Shown here in pieces: positions 34,497-45,220 of a DNA stretch of 64,000 nucleotides. The notes beneath the pieces were generated by a model, which made no database searches, was not told where the DNA came from, and worked only from the letters and a program-made list of their open reading frames with translations. The stretch comes from Micromonospora chokoriensis (GTDB lineage Bacteria; Actinomycetota; Actinomycetes; Mycobacteriales; Micromonosporaceae), in contig NZ_JOAN01000003.1 in assembly GCF_000718555.1 (NCBI RefSeq), positions 310,001 through 374,000 of the forward strand, in the 5' to 3' direction. Every line of letters starts with the position of its first letter. Position 1 is the first letter of the stretch. The position numbers were made by a program, and so were the translations under genes.

Positions 34497-35681
34497 ATGG
34501 CCGAATATCTCGTCCTCGCTCTGGTCCTGCTCGGTGTGTTGATCGCCGGCACAGTCGGGCTCGTCGTGCCGCGACTGCGGCGGCGGCCCGAGCCCCCGCT
34601 GCCGCGCACCGAGGTCGACACCAGGGCTGAGGAGGATCTCGCCGGCCCGCCGGTTGAGGCACCGGAGTCCGATCTGTCCACCGGCGTCCTGGTCGAGCCG
34701 CCGCCGGTGATCGAGGCGCCGGCCGTGGAGGTGCCCGAGCCGACCGCCGGGCGGCTGGTCCGGCTCCGGTCGCGGCTGTCCCGCTCGCAGAACGTCTTCG
34801 GCAAGGGACTGCTCGGCCTGCTCGCCCGCGACCACCTCGACGAGGACGTGTGGGAGGAGATCGAGGACAGCCTGATCACCGCCGACGTCGGCGTCGACGC
34901 CACCCGCGACATCGTCGACCGGCTGCGCGAGCGCACCCGGGTCCTCGGCACCCGTTCCGCCTCCGAGCTGCGGGCGCTGCTCGCCGCCGAGCTGGTCAAC
35001 GCGCTCGACCCGAGCCTGGACCGCTCGTTGCGGACCGCACCCAAGGACGGCGTGCCGGCGGTGGTCCTGGTCGTCGGCGTCAACGGCGCTGGCAAGACCA
35101 CCACCTGCGGCAAGATCGCCCGGGTGCTGGTAGCCGACGGCCGCAGCGTGCTGCTCGGCGCGGCAGACACCTTCCGGGCCGCCGCCGCCGACCAACTGGA
35201 GACCTGGGGCTCGCGCGTCGGTGCGGAGACCGTCCGGGGGCCCGAGGCCGCCGACCCGGCCAGCGTCGCCTTCGACGCCGTCAAGCGCGGCATCGACACC
35301 GGCGTGGACACCGTGCTCATCGACACCGCCGGCCGCCTGCAGAACAAGATCGGCCTGATGGACGAGCTGGGCAAGGTCAAGCGCGTGGTGGAGAAGCAGG
35401 GCCCGATCGACGAGACACTGCTCATCCTGGACGCCACCACCGGGCAGAACGGCCTGGAGCAGGCCCGGGTCTTCACCGAGGTGGTCAACGTGACCGGCGT
35501 GGTGCTGACCAAGCTCGACGGCACCGCCAAGGGCGGCATCGTGATCGCCGTGCAGCGCAAGCTCGGCATCCCCGTGAAGCTGGTCGGCCTCGGTGAAGGC
35601 AAGGACGACCTGGCTCCGTTCGACCCGGCGCAGTTCGTCGACGCGTTGCTGGGGACCGAGGCCACCGGCCGGGACGCGTAG
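34497..35681 (+). CDS. ftsY: Signal recognition particle receptor FtsY
   Basis: 394 residues. An N-terminal membrane anchor (YLVLALVLLGVLIAGTVGLV, residues 4-23) and an acidic Pro/Glu-rich A domain are followed by the NG GTPase: VVGVNGAGKTTTCGKIA (G1, about 192), GAADTFRAAAADQLE, LIDTAGRLQNKIGLMDEL (G3), LTKLDGTAKGG (G4) and LGEGKDDLAPFD. It receives SRP-bound ribosomes at the membrane, working with ffh at 42996. The APH-like gene begins 6 nt after its stop. Confidence 0.97.
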   Translation: MAEYLVLALVLLGVLIAGTVGLVVPRLRRRPEPPLPRTEVDTRAEEDLAGPPVEAPESDLSTGVLVEPPPVIEAPAVEVPEPTAGRLVRLRSRLSRSQNVFGKGLLGLLARDHLDEDVWEEIEDSLITADVGVDATRDIVDRLRERTRVLGTRSASELRALLAAELVNALDPSLDRSLRTAPKDGVPAVVLVVGVNGAGKTTTCGKIARVLVADGRSVLLGAADTFRAAAADQLETWGSRVGAETVRGPEAADPASVAFDAVKRGIDTGVDTVLIDTAGRLQNKIGLMDELGKVKRVVEKQGPIDETLLILDATTGQNGLEQARVFTEVVNVTGVVLTKLDGTAKGGIVIAVQRKLGIPVKLVGLGEGKDDLAPFDPAQFVDALLGTEATGRDA

Positions 35682-35687
35682 TCTCGG

Positions 35688-36551
35688 GTGACCACTGACG
35701 ATCGCGCGTACGCGGGCTGGCGTGACCCCGGCCATCCCTCGCAGCGCCTCGGGAGACCGTACGTGACTTCGCAGGAGATCCCGCTGCACGGCGGCAACGT
35801 GAGCACCGTTGTCCGCGTGGGTGACACGGTCCGGCGCAACGCCGGGCCTTGGACACCGTCCGTGCACGCGCTGCTGCGCCACCTGGAGTACGTGGGCTTC
35901 ACCGGCGCACCCCGGGCGCTCGGGATGGACGAGCGCAACCGTGAGGTGCTGTCGTACCTGGAGGGGGAGTGCGGAGAATATCCGCTCGCCCCGCACTGGG
36001 TGACCGACGAGGCCCTGGTCACCGTCGCCACCATGCTGCGGATGTTCCACGACGCGCAGTACGGCTTCACCCCGCCGCCAACGGCGGTCTGGCGCTCGTT
36101 CGGGCCCCCGCCGCCGGACACCGAGGTCATCTGCCATCACGATGCCGCGCCGCACAACGTGATCTGGCGTCCGGACGGCACCCTCGGGCTGATCGACTTC
36201 GACCTCGCCTCGCCCGGAGCGCGGATCTACGACGTGGCGTACGCGGCCTGGACCTGGGTGCCGATCTTCGCGGACCGGGACTCGATCACGCTGGGCTGGA
36301 AGCATCCGGACCGGCCGCGTCGACTTCGGCTCTTCGCCGACGCGTACGGGCTGATCCCTCGGGACCGGCACCGGCTGATCCGGACCATCCGCAAACGGAT
36401 CGTGGACCACGTCGAGGGGATTCGCCGGATGGCTGCCGCCGGTGAGCCGGCGTTCGTCCGGATCGTGCACAAGGGCCACCTGCGCCGACCGATGCGCGAT
36501 CTGCGGCTGCTCGACTACGAGCGGCACACCCTGGAGGACGCGCTCCGCTGA
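35688..36551 (+). CDS. Aminoglycoside phosphotransferase-family protein
   Basis: 287 residues, GTG start 6 nt after ftsY. The kinase-like fold shows the Brenner motif CHHDAAPHNVIWRP (catalytic Asp and Asn) and the metal-binding LIDFDLASPGARIYDVAYA. The N-terminal lobe is short (ISLHGGN-like IPLHGGNVSTVVRVGD). It phosphorylates small hydroxylated molecules; whether it acts on antibiotics cannot be told, and location beside ftsY suggests a housekeeping role. Confidence 0.88.
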   Translation: MTTDDRAYAGWRDPGHPSQRLGRPYVTSQEIPLHGGNVSTVVRVGDTVRRNAGPWTPSVHALLRHLEYVGFTGAPRALGMDERNREVLSYLEGECGEYPLAPHWVTDEALVTVATMLRMFHDAQYGFTPPPTAVWRSFGPPPPDTEVICHHDAAPHNVIWRPDGTLGLIDFDLASPGARIYDVAYAAWTWVPIFADRDSITLGWKHPDRPRRLRLFADAYGLIPRDRHRLIRTIRKRIVDHVEGIRRMAAAGEPAFVRIVHKGHLRRPMRDLRLLDYERHTLEDALR

Positions 36552-36676
36552 GCGCCGACGGTCGATTCTCGGCCGGTCCCGTCGAGCGGACCGGTCGATG
36601 CCTCTGGCCGGTCAGCCATCGACGATCGCCATCTGGGCGATCTACCCCTGTCCATACCGCTCACTGTGCAGAGTTC

Positions 36677-36713
36677 GTGACACGTACGAAACAACCCGTC
36701 ACGGAACGGAAAC
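36677..36713 (+). promoter_or_regulatory. Probable GlnR operator for amt-glnB-glnD
   Basis: GTGAC-6-GAAAC-5-GTCAC-6-GAAAC: sites at 36677, 36688, 36698 and 36709. This fits the actinobacterial GlnR consensus gTnAC-n6-GaAAC repeated, apart from one spacer of 5 instead of 6. It is 113 bp upstream of the amt start, the expected place and the expected target operon. Confidence 0.8.
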
Positions 36714-36826
36714 CCGCGCGGGACCCTGGGTGAAACAGCCGGCCGCGAAGCTTCCGCGCAACCGGCCAACGGGCGACGCTGCCCCGGAAAGCCGCGAAGG
36801 AGGACTTCACCCTTTAGGAGGCCAGC

Positions 36827-38594
<1,768 letters not shown>

Positions 38595-38605
38595 CCGCGC
38601 CTGAC

Positions 38606-40882
38606 ATGACCTCGTTGATCAAGAAGAACGCGTCAGGAAATGCCGACGATGGCAACGCGAACCTCTTGATCAACGAGGTCGTCGGCGTTCCCGGGGGGAT
38701 CGGGGAGGCGGCCCGGCAGGCGCGGGCTGCGGCCTATGACAGCTTTCTGCGCGGGCTGCTGCCAGCGCGGGAGGGCGTGGCGCTGCTAGCTGTCGGGGGG
38801 TTGGGTCGGCGGCAGTGCGCTCCCTACGGCGACCTCGACCTCGTTCTGCTGCACGCGGGCGTGCCCGGCACGGACGAGTTGGCCGCCTCGGTCTGGTACC
38901 CGATCTGGGACGCGAGCCTGCGGCTGGACCACTCCGTACGCACCGTCGCCGAGGCGCTCTCGGTGGCCCAGGACGACGTCAAGGTCGCCCTCGGGCTGCT
39001 CGACGCCCGGCTGGTCGTGGGCGACCAGGCGCTGGCCGACGCGCTGATCCGTACCGCTGCCGACCACTGGCGGCGCACCGCCGTCCGGCACCTGCCCGGC
39101 CTGCGGGAGGTCACCGAAGCCCGCTGGCAGGCCCACGGCGAGCTGGCGTTCCTGCTGGAGGGCGACCTCAAGGAGGCCGCCGGCGGTCTGCGCGACGTGG
39201 GGTTGCTGCGGGCGATCTCCGCCGCCGGTGTCACCGACGCGCTGCGCCCGGCCGTACGCGCCGCCCATCTGCGTCTGTTGGACACTCGCGACGCCCTGCA
39301 CCAGCAGGTTGGCCGACGGGTCGACCGGCTGGTCGCCCAGGAGCGCGACGGGGTGGCCACCCTGCTCGACCTGGAAGACGGCGACGCCCTGCTGCGCCGG
39401 GTCGCCGGCGACGCCCGCACGGTCAGCCACGCCCTCGACGACGCCTTCCGGGCCGCCGACCGGCTGCGGTCCGGCCGCTCCCGGGGCGGCAACGACCGCC
39501 CGGCGCGTCGCCCGGTAGCCCGTGACGTGGTCGAACACGACGGGGAGCTGGTGCTCGCCCGAACGGCGATCGGCGCGCGCCCCGACCCGAGCCTCTCGCT
39601 GCGGATAGCCGCCGCGTCGGCCACCACCCGACTCCCCATCGCGCGGGCCACCTGCGAGTGGCTGGCGGCGTACTGCCCGCCACTGCCCGCCCCGTGGCCG
39701 GCCGAGGCCCGGGCCGCGCTGACCACCCTGCTCGGCGCCGGTCCCGGCCTGATCCCGGCCTGGGAGACCTGCGATCGGTACGGGCTGGTCGACGGCTGGC
39801 TGCCCGAGTGGACCCGACTGCGCAGCCTGCCCCAGCACAACCCAGTGCATCGCTTCACCCTGGATCGGCACCTCGTGCAGACCGCGCACGAGGCCAGCCG
39901 GCACGCCCGCGAGGTGGAACGCCCCGACCTGCTGCTCCTCGGCGCCCTCCTGCACGACATCGGTAAGGGCCTCCCCGGCGATCACAGCACTGTCGGTGTG
40001 CCGGTCGCCCAGGCCGCGGCCACCAGGATCGGTCTGCCCGCCCCGGAGGTCGAGCTGATCGGCAAGCTCGTCCGGCTGCACCTGCTGCTGCCCGACGTGG
40101 CGACCCGCCGAGACCTGGCCGACCCGGTAACCATCGCCTCGGTGGCCGAGGCGGTCGGCGACACCGGCACCCTCGACCTGCTGCACGCGTTGGTCCGCGC
40201 CGACGCGGCGGCGACCGGGCCGGCGGCCTGGTCCGACTGGAAGGGCCGACTCGTCGCCGAGCTGGTCAGCCGGGTCCGCACGGCACTTGACACCGGCGTA
40301 CTCCCCGAGCCGCCCGCCCCGGACCCGGCGCTGCTGGCCGGGCCGTTGCCGGTCGTCCACCTGACCGGTGACCGGGTGTCGGTCGCGGCGGCCGACCGGC
40401 GTGGTCTGCTCGCCACGGTGGCCGGCTGCCTGGCGCTGCACCGGCTTGAGGTGATCTCCGCGGACGCTTCCGCCGTCGACGGCCGGGCCCTGGTCGAGTG
40501 CCGGGTGCAGCCCCGCTACGGCCTCCCGCCGGACCCGGTCCCGCTCCGCGCCGACCTGCGTCGGGCGGTCGCCGGCGACGTGTCGGTCACCCAGCGACTG
40601 CGCGGCCGTGCGCTCGCCAGCCGTGGCGGCGGCGCGGCGCCCCGGGTGGTCTGGCACCGCGAGGCAGCCACCGACGCCGTTCTGCTGGAACTGCGCGCCG
40701 CCGACGCCGCCGGTCTGCTCTACCGGGTCGCCTGCGCGCTCGACGAGGCGGGCGCCCTGGTTCGCGCGGCCCGCATCTCCACTCTCGGCGCCGACGTGGT
40801 GGACGCCTTCTACCTGGTCGGCGGCTGGCCAGACGAAGCCACCCGAGCCCGCCTAGAAGCCGCAGTCCTCGCCGCCGTCTAA
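38606..40882 (+). CDS. glnD: PII protein nucleotidyltransferase / removing enzyme
   Basis: 758 residues. Modifies and demodifies PII according to glutamine. The nucleotidyltransferase domain has GGLGRRQCAPYGDLDLVLL (about 63), the HD hydrolase domain has LLGALLHDIGKGLPGDH (about 445), and two C-terminal ACT domains begin VSVAAADRRGLLATVAG and VLLELRAADAAGLLYRVA. The ATG at 38606 lacks a ribosome-binding site, and the first 25 codons lie inside a palindromic repeat. The family alignment begins near IGEAARQARAAAYDSF, so the true start could also be a TTG inside the repeat. Confidence 0.93.
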   Translation: MTSLIKKNASGNADDGNANLLINEVVGVPGGIGEAARQARAAAYDSFLRGLLPAREGVALLAVGGLGRRQCAPYGDLDLVLLHAGVPGTDELAASVWYPIWDASLRLDHSVRTVAEALSVAQDDVKVALGLLDARLVVGDQALADALIRTAADHWRRTAVRHLPGLREVTEARWQAHGELAFLLEGDLKEAAGGLRDVGLLRAISAAGVTDALRPAVRAAHLRLLDTRDALHQQVGRRVDRLVAQERDGVATLLDLEDGDALLRRVAGDARTVSHALDDAFRAADRLRSGRSRGGNDRPARRPVARDVVEHDGELVLARTAIGARPDPSLSLRIAAASATTRLPIARATCEWLAAYCPPLPAPWPAEARAALTTLLGAGPGLIPAWETCDRYGLVDGWLPEWTRLRSLPQHNPVHRFTLDRHLVQTAHEASRHAREVERPDLLLLGALLHDIGKGLPGDHSTVGVPVAQAAATRIGLPAPEVELIGKLVRLHLLLPDVATRRDLADPVTIASVAEAVGDTGTLDLLHALVRADAAATGPAAWSDWKGRLVAELVSRVRTALDTGVLPEPPAPDPALLAGPLPVVHLTGDRVSVAAADRRGLLATVAGCLALHRLEVISADASAVDGRALVECRVQPRYGLPPDPVPLRADLRRAVAGDVSVTQRLRGRALASRGGGAAPRVVWHREAATDAVLLELRAADAAGLLYRVACALDEAGALVRAARISTLGADVVDAFYLVGGWPDEATRARLEAAVLAAV
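38608..38680. repeat. Palindromic repeat overlapping the glnD start
   Basis: A 73-bp element with 26-nt arms (38608-38633 and 38655-38680) that match at 23 of 26 positions as an inverted repeat; the outer 17 bp are perfect. It starts on the last base of the glnD ATG. The arms contain TTGATCAAGA. Folding in RNA would bury the start codon. Confidence 0.8.
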
Positions 40883-40907
40883 CCCCCTAACCCCCCCACT
40901 CCCGCGT

Positions 40908-40976
40908 CGATCTTGCACTTTCTGTCCCGGCGTATCGGGCAGAAGGCGCATTGCGTCGACACAAAGTGCAAGATCG
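40908..40976. repeat. Dispersed palindromic repeat, copy 2
   Basis: CGATCTTGCACTTT (40908-40921) and AAAGTGCAAGATCG (40963-40976) are a perfect 14-bp inverted pair. This element matches the copy at 15112-15184. It lies 26 bp after the glnD stop and could also act as a transcription terminator. Confidence 0.75.
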
Positions 40977-41063
40977 CGGGGATGGGGGTGGGGTGGGTAC
41001 GTTGGGGGGCGTAGGGGCGGTGTCGCTTGTGGGCGCAGGTCGGGGGGCGTTGCCGCGGGCAGA

Positions 41064-42227
41064 ATGACGGCCATGCGACGAGGCGGGCAGTGGCGGTGGC
41101 CGGGGGTGGCGGCAGATGCCACGCTCGCTCTGGTGCTGCTCGGGTTCGGGCTGCTCGCCACCGGTCTGGCCGGGGACAACCAACCGGGGTCGACGCCGGT
41201 GGACGCTGCCAGTCGGGTGCTGATCGTCCTCGCCGCGCTCGCCCTGCTGGTCCGGCGGCGCGCTCCGATCGTCACCCTCGCCGTGGTCACCGTGGCCACC
41301 TCGACGTACCTGGTGCTCGGATACCCCTACGGGCCGATCCTGCTCACGTTCCTGATCGCGGTGTACACCGTCGCCGTGCGGCTGCCGGTGGCCCCGGCGG
41401 CCCGCGCCGCCGCCGGGGCGTTCGTCCTGTTGTTGGCGCACGTCTTCTTCGCCCGCGGCCCGGCCCCTGGATGGACGGGAGTGCTGCCCGCTTCGGCCTG
41501 GGTGGTCGTACCGTTCGCGGTGGGGATGGTGGTGCGGGTCAACCGGGAAGCTGCCGCCCGTGACCGTGTCGAGCAGGCCCGCAGCCGCGCCGAGGAGGCC
41601 CGGCGGCAGGCCGACGAGGAGCGGTTACGCGTCGCGCAGGAGGTGCATGACGTGGTGGGGCACGGGCTCGCCGCGATCAGCATGCAGGCGGAGATCGCCC
41701 TGCACCTGCTGCCGAAGCGACCAGAGCAGGCGGAGGTGGCGCTGACCGCGATCAGTCGGACCAGCCGCGAGGCGCTGGACGAGCTGCGGGTCACCCTGGG
41801 CGCGGTGCGGCGAGGTGCCGAGCGCGAGCCGGTGCCCGGCCTGGCCCGGCTCCCCGCGCTGCGCGACCGGCTCGCCGGGGCCGGGCTCGCCGTCGAGGTT
41901 CGGGTGGTCGGTGCCCACCGGGAGTTGCCGGCCGCGGTGGACCTGGCCGCGTACCGGGTGGTGCAGGAGGCGTTGACGAACGTGTTGCGTCACGCCGGGG
42001 TGGCGAGCGCGGAGGTGACCGTGGATTACCGCGCCGACGAGGTGACCGTCGAGGTCACCGACCGGGGGACGGGTGCCGGGGCAGCGTTGGCCGACGACCA
42101 GGGCGGGCACGGTCTGGCCGGGATGCGGGAGCGGGTCGCGGCGCTGGGCGGGCGATTGACCACCGGGCCGCGTCCCGGCGGCGGATTCCGGGTGTACGCC
42201 GCACTGCCGGTAAAGCGGGCGACGTGA
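41064..42227 (+). CDS. Sensor histidine kinase, NarL/DesK type
   Basis: 387 residues; ATG 41064, or ATG 41073. Several N-terminal membrane helices (about 15-155: ATLALVLLGFGLLATGLA, VLIVLAALALLV, ILLTFLIAVYTVAV, WVVVPFAVGMVV) are followed by a HisKA_3 dimerisation domain with RLRVAQEVHDVVGHGLAAIS (His about 195) and an ATPase domain with VVQEALTNVLRHAG and GGHGLAGMRERV. There is no extracytoplasmic sensor domain. Its partner is the regulator that overlaps its stop by 4 nt. Confidence 0.95.
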   Translation: MTAMRRGGQWRWPGVAADATLALVLLGFGLLATGLAGDNQPGSTPVDAASRVLIVLAALALLVRRRAPIVTLAVVTVATSTYLVLGYPYGPILLTFLIAVYTVAVRLPVAPAARAAAGAFVLLLAHVFFARGPAPGWTGVLPASAWVVVPFAVGMVVRVNREAAARDRVEQARSRAEEARRQADEERLRVAQEVHDVVGHGLAAISMQAEIALHLLPKRPEQAEVALTAISRTSREALDELRVTLGAVRRGAEREPVPGLARLPALRDRLAGAGLAVEVRVVGAHRELPAAVDLAAYRVVQEALTNVLRHAGVASAEVTVDYRADEVTVEVTDRGTGAGAALADDQGGHGLAGMRERVAALGGRLTTGPRPGGGFRVYAALPVKRAT

Positions 42228-42880
42228 TCCGGGTGCTGATCGCCGACGACCAGGACCTGGTCCGGCTCGGACTACGCGCGCTCGTGGAGAGCGAGGATGA
42301 CCTGGCGTTGGCCGGTGAGGCGTCCGACGGGCTGCGGGCGGTCGAGTTGGCGCGCCGGGTTCGGCCGGACGTGGTGCTGATGGACATCCGGATGCCCGGC
42401 ATCGACGGCATCGAGGCGACCCGCCGAATCGTCGCGGACCCCGACCTGACCGGTACGCGGGTGGTGGTGCTCACCACCTTCGAGCTGGACGAGTACGTCT
42501 TCGACGCGCTGCGGCACGGTGCGAGCGGGTTCCTCACCAAGGACACCCGACCGGCCGAGCTGCTGCGCGCGATCCGGCTGGTCGCCGAGGGGGAGGCGCT
42601 GCTGTCGCCGTCGGTGACCCGTCGGGTGGTGCGGGAGTTCGCCACCCGGCCGTCACGGGTGCTTCGTCCGCACCCCCGTCTGGACGCGCTGACCGACCGG
42701 GAGCGCCAGGTCGTCGGCCTGGTCGGTGAGGGCCTGAACAACGAGGAGATCGCCGTACGGTTGGTGGTCAGCCCGGCGACCGCGCGGACCCACGTCAGCC
42801 GGGCGATGGGCAAGCTGGGAGCCCGGGATCGGGCCCAGCTCGTCGTCTTCGCGTACCAGTCGGGGTTGGTCTCGGGGTGA
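42224..42880 (+). CDS. LuxR/NarL-family response regulator
   Basis: 218 residues; GTG overlaps the kinase stop. The receiver domain has IADDQDLVRLGL, the phospho-acceptor VVLMDIRMPG (Asp54) and FLTKD; the C-terminal helix-turn-helix is LTDRERQVVGLVGEGLNNEE followed by SPATARTHVSRAMGKLGARD. It acts with the adjacent kinase. The target genes are unknown and no autoregulatory site was recognised. Confidence 0.95.
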   Translation: MIRVLIADDQDLVRLGLRALVESEDDLALAGEASDGLRAVELARRVRPDVVLMDIRMPGIDGIEATRRIVADPDLTGTRVVVLTTFELDEYVFDALRHGASGFLTKDTRPAELLRAIRLVAEGEALLSPSVTRRVVREFATRPSRVLRPHPRLDALTDRERQVVGLVGEGLNNEEIAVRLVVSPATARTHVSRAMGKLGARDRAQLVVFAYQSGLVSG

Positions 42881-42995
42881 GGCCCGGGCCGGGGCCACAG
42901 CGGCCCTGGGGCCGGGCGGCTACCCTAGCGGTGGCCGGACTCCGCAGTGCCGGTCGCGTTGTGCCCGCCGGAACACTGACAAACGGGATGTTCGC

Positions 42996-44555
42996 GTGTT
43001 TGACACCTTGAGTGACCGCCTGTCCGGGATCTTCACCAAGCTCCGCGGCAAGGGTCGGCTCACCGACGCCGACATCGACGCCACCGCGCGCGAGATCCGC
43101 CTCGCGCTGCTGGAGGCGGACGTCGCGCTGCCGGTGGTCAAGGGCTTCATCGCGAACGTCAAGGAGCGCGCGCGCAGCTCCGAGGTCTCCCAGGCGCTGA
43201 ACCCGGCCCAGCAGATCATCAAGATCGTCAACGACGAGCTGATCAACGTGCTCGGCGGTGAGGGGCGACGGCTCCAGTTCGCCAAGCAGCCGCCGACGGT
43301 GATCATGCTGGCCGGCCTCCAGGGTTCCGGTAAGACGACCCTCGCCGGCAAGCTGGCCCGCTGGCTCAAGGCCCAGGGCCACCAGCCGCTGCTCGTCGCC
43401 GCCGACCTCCAGCGCCCCAACGCCGTCGGGCAGCTCCAGGTGCTCGGTGGTCGGGCCGGTGTCGAGGTGTACGCCCCGGAGCCCGGCAACGGCACCGGTG
43501 ACCCGGTGCAGGTGGCCCGCGCGTCGATCGAGCACGCGAAGCGCGCCGCTCGCGACATCGTCATCGTCGACACCGCCGGCCGGCTCGGCATCGACGCCGA
43601 GATGATGCAGCAGGCCGCCGACATCCGCGACGCCGTCTCGCCGGACGAGGTCATCTTCGTCATCGACGCGATGGTCGGTCAGGACGCCGTCCGCACCGCC
43701 GAGGCGTTCCGTGACGGCGTCGGCATCACCGGCGTGGTGCTCTCCAAGCTCGACGGCGACGCCCGCGGTGGTGCCGCGCTGTCGGTCCGCGAGGTCACCG
43801 GGCAGCCGATCCTGTTCGCCTCCACCGGTGAAAAGTTGGAGGACTTCGACGTCTTCCACCCCGACCGGATGGCCAGCCGGATCCTCGGCATGGGCGACGT
43901 CCTCACTCTGATCGAGCAGGCCGAGCAGGCCTTCGACTCCGATCAGAAGGAGAAGATGACCGCCAAGCTGATGGGCGGCGAGCAGTTCACCCTGGACGAC
44001 TTCCTCGATCAGCTCATCGCGGTGCGGCGGATGGGCCCGATCGCCAACGTGCTGGCCATGATGCCGGGCATGGGGCAGATGAAAGACCAGCTCGCCGAGC
44101 TGGACGACAGCCACTTCGACCGGGTCACCGCGATCATCCGGTCGATGACCCCGGGCGAGCGCACCAATCCAAAGATCATCAACGGCTCCCGCCGAGCGCG
44201 CATCGCCAACGGCTCCGGGGTCACCGTGATGGACGTCAACCAGCTGCTCAACCGCTTCGCCGACGCGCAGAAGATGATGAAGCAGATGGGCGGCATGATG
44301 GGCCTGCCCGGCGGTGGCCGGCGCAAGGCGACCAAGAGCCCCAAGAACAAGCGCAAGGGCACCAAGGGCGGCGGTCGTCCGCGTACCGGGGCCGGCGCCG
44401 GGTTGCCGGGCGGCTTCCCGGGTGGCATGCCGCAGCTCCCGCCGGGAATGGACCCGAACGACCTCGCTGGCGGCCAGGGCCTCCCGCCCGGCTTCAAGCT
44501 CCCGAAGATCGACTTCAACAAGCTCGGCAAGGGCGGCGACAAGGGCCCGCGCTGA
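42996..44555 (+). CDS. ffh: Signal recognition particle protein Ffh
   Basis: 519 residues. The N and G domains include MLAGLQGSGKTTLAGKLA (G1, about 106), RPNAVGQLQVLG, VDTAGRLGIDAEMM, LSKLDGDARGGAAL and FASTGEKLEDFDVF. The M domain (about 330-440) has the RNA-binding SGVTVMDVNQLLNRFADAQK and is rich in Met. An extra Gly/Lys/Pro-rich tail follows. It binds signal sequences on the ribosome and docks with FtsY at 34497. The GTG start is preceded by a weak GGGATG. Confidence 0.97.
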   Translation: MFDTLSDRLSGIFTKLRGKGRLTDADIDATAREIRLALLEADVALPVVKGFIANVKERARSSEVSQALNPAQQIIKIVNDELINVLGGEGRRLQFAKQPPTVIMLAGLQGSGKTTLAGKLARWLKAQGHQPLLVAADLQRPNAVGQLQVLGGRAGVEVYAPEPGNGTGDPVQVARASIEHAKRAARDIVIVDTAGRLGIDAEMMQQAADIRDAVSPDEVIFVIDAMVGQDAVRTAEAFRDGVGITGVVLSKLDGDARGGAALSVREVTGQPILFASTGEKLEDFDVFHPDRMASRILGMGDVLTLIEQAEQAFDSDQKEKMTAKLMGGEQFTLDDFLDQLIAVRRMGPIANVLAMMPGMGQMKDQLAELDDSHFDRVTAIIRSMTPGERTNPKIINGSRRARIANGSGVTVMDVNQLLNRFADAQKMMKQMGGMMGLPGGGRRKATKSPKNKRKGTKGGGRPRTGAGAGLPGGFPGGMPQLPPGMDPNDLAGGQGLPPGFKLPKIDFNKLGKGGDKGPR

Positions 44556-44623
44556 CGCGTGTTGGTGACGGCGGGCGATGTCATCCTTGCCTAGGGTGAT
44601 GTCGCCCCCTGGAAGGAGATGTC

Positions 44624-45202
44624 ATGACCGCAGCCCCGATCCTGCCGGAGCGGCACGAGTGGACGGTCGACGACCTCGGTGATCTGCCGAAGGACCTTCC
44701 GTACGAACTGATCAACGGAAGGTTGATCGTGCCGTCCCCCACACCGCTGCATCAGTTCATCTGCGGTCGCGTCATGTTCGCCCTGGAACTCGCCTGCCCT
44801 GACGACTTCTTCGTCAGCATGGACCAGTCGCTGTCGATCGACCGCCGTAACGAGCCACGACCGGACGTGGTGGTCATCCGGGTCGAGCAGGCCAACCGGT
44901 CACCCGTGCCGGTGCAGGATGCCCTGCTCGCGGTCGAGGTGATCTCGCCTGACTCCACTATTCGTGACAGGCACGAGAAGGTTCGCATCTACGCCAACGC
45001 GGGCGTCGCGGCGTACTGGGTGATCGACCCGTTGCGGGAGAAGATCACCTTCACCGAGCTGCTGCTCAGCCCCAAGGGCGGCTACGAACCCAGCGTGGAA
45101 ACCGATGGTCTTGTCACCATCGACCGCCCGTGGAAAGTGATATTGGACCTGCCGGCGTGGACGCGCCGCCGACAGGAGGTCCTCGAACGGGCAAAGAGGT
45201 GA
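44624..45202 (+). CDS. Uma2-family (DUF820) PD-(D/E)XK protein
   Basis: 192 residues; ATG with AGGAG 6 nt upstream. It shows the restriction-like nuclease core of DUF820: RHEWTVDDLGDLP at the start, YELINGRLIVPSPTPLHQ, EPRPDVVVI (Asp), LLAVEVISPDSTIRD (Glu) and VAAYWVIDPL. Such genes are multicopy in actinobacteria and cyanobacteria; their role is unknown. It has its own Shine-Dalgarno site and a TAGGGT upstream at 44593. Confidence 0.9.
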   Translation: MTAAPILPERHEWTVDDLGDLPKDLPYELINGRLIVPSPTPLHQFICGRVMFALELACPDDFFVSMDQSLSIDRRNEPRPDVVVIRVEQANRSPVPVQDALLAVEVISPDSTIRDRHEKVRIYANAGVAAYWVIDPLREKITFTELLLSPKGGYEPSVETDGLVTIDRPWKVILDLPAWTRRRQEVLERAKR

Positions 45203-45220
45203 TCGGGTAGGACTGTGCGC

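Noticed and set aside
35679..35690. TAGTCT at the ftsY stop as a -10 box for the phosphotransferase gene
   Set aside because: The GTG is only 3 nt after the hexamer, too close for a leaderless start, so coupling to ftsY translation is more likely.
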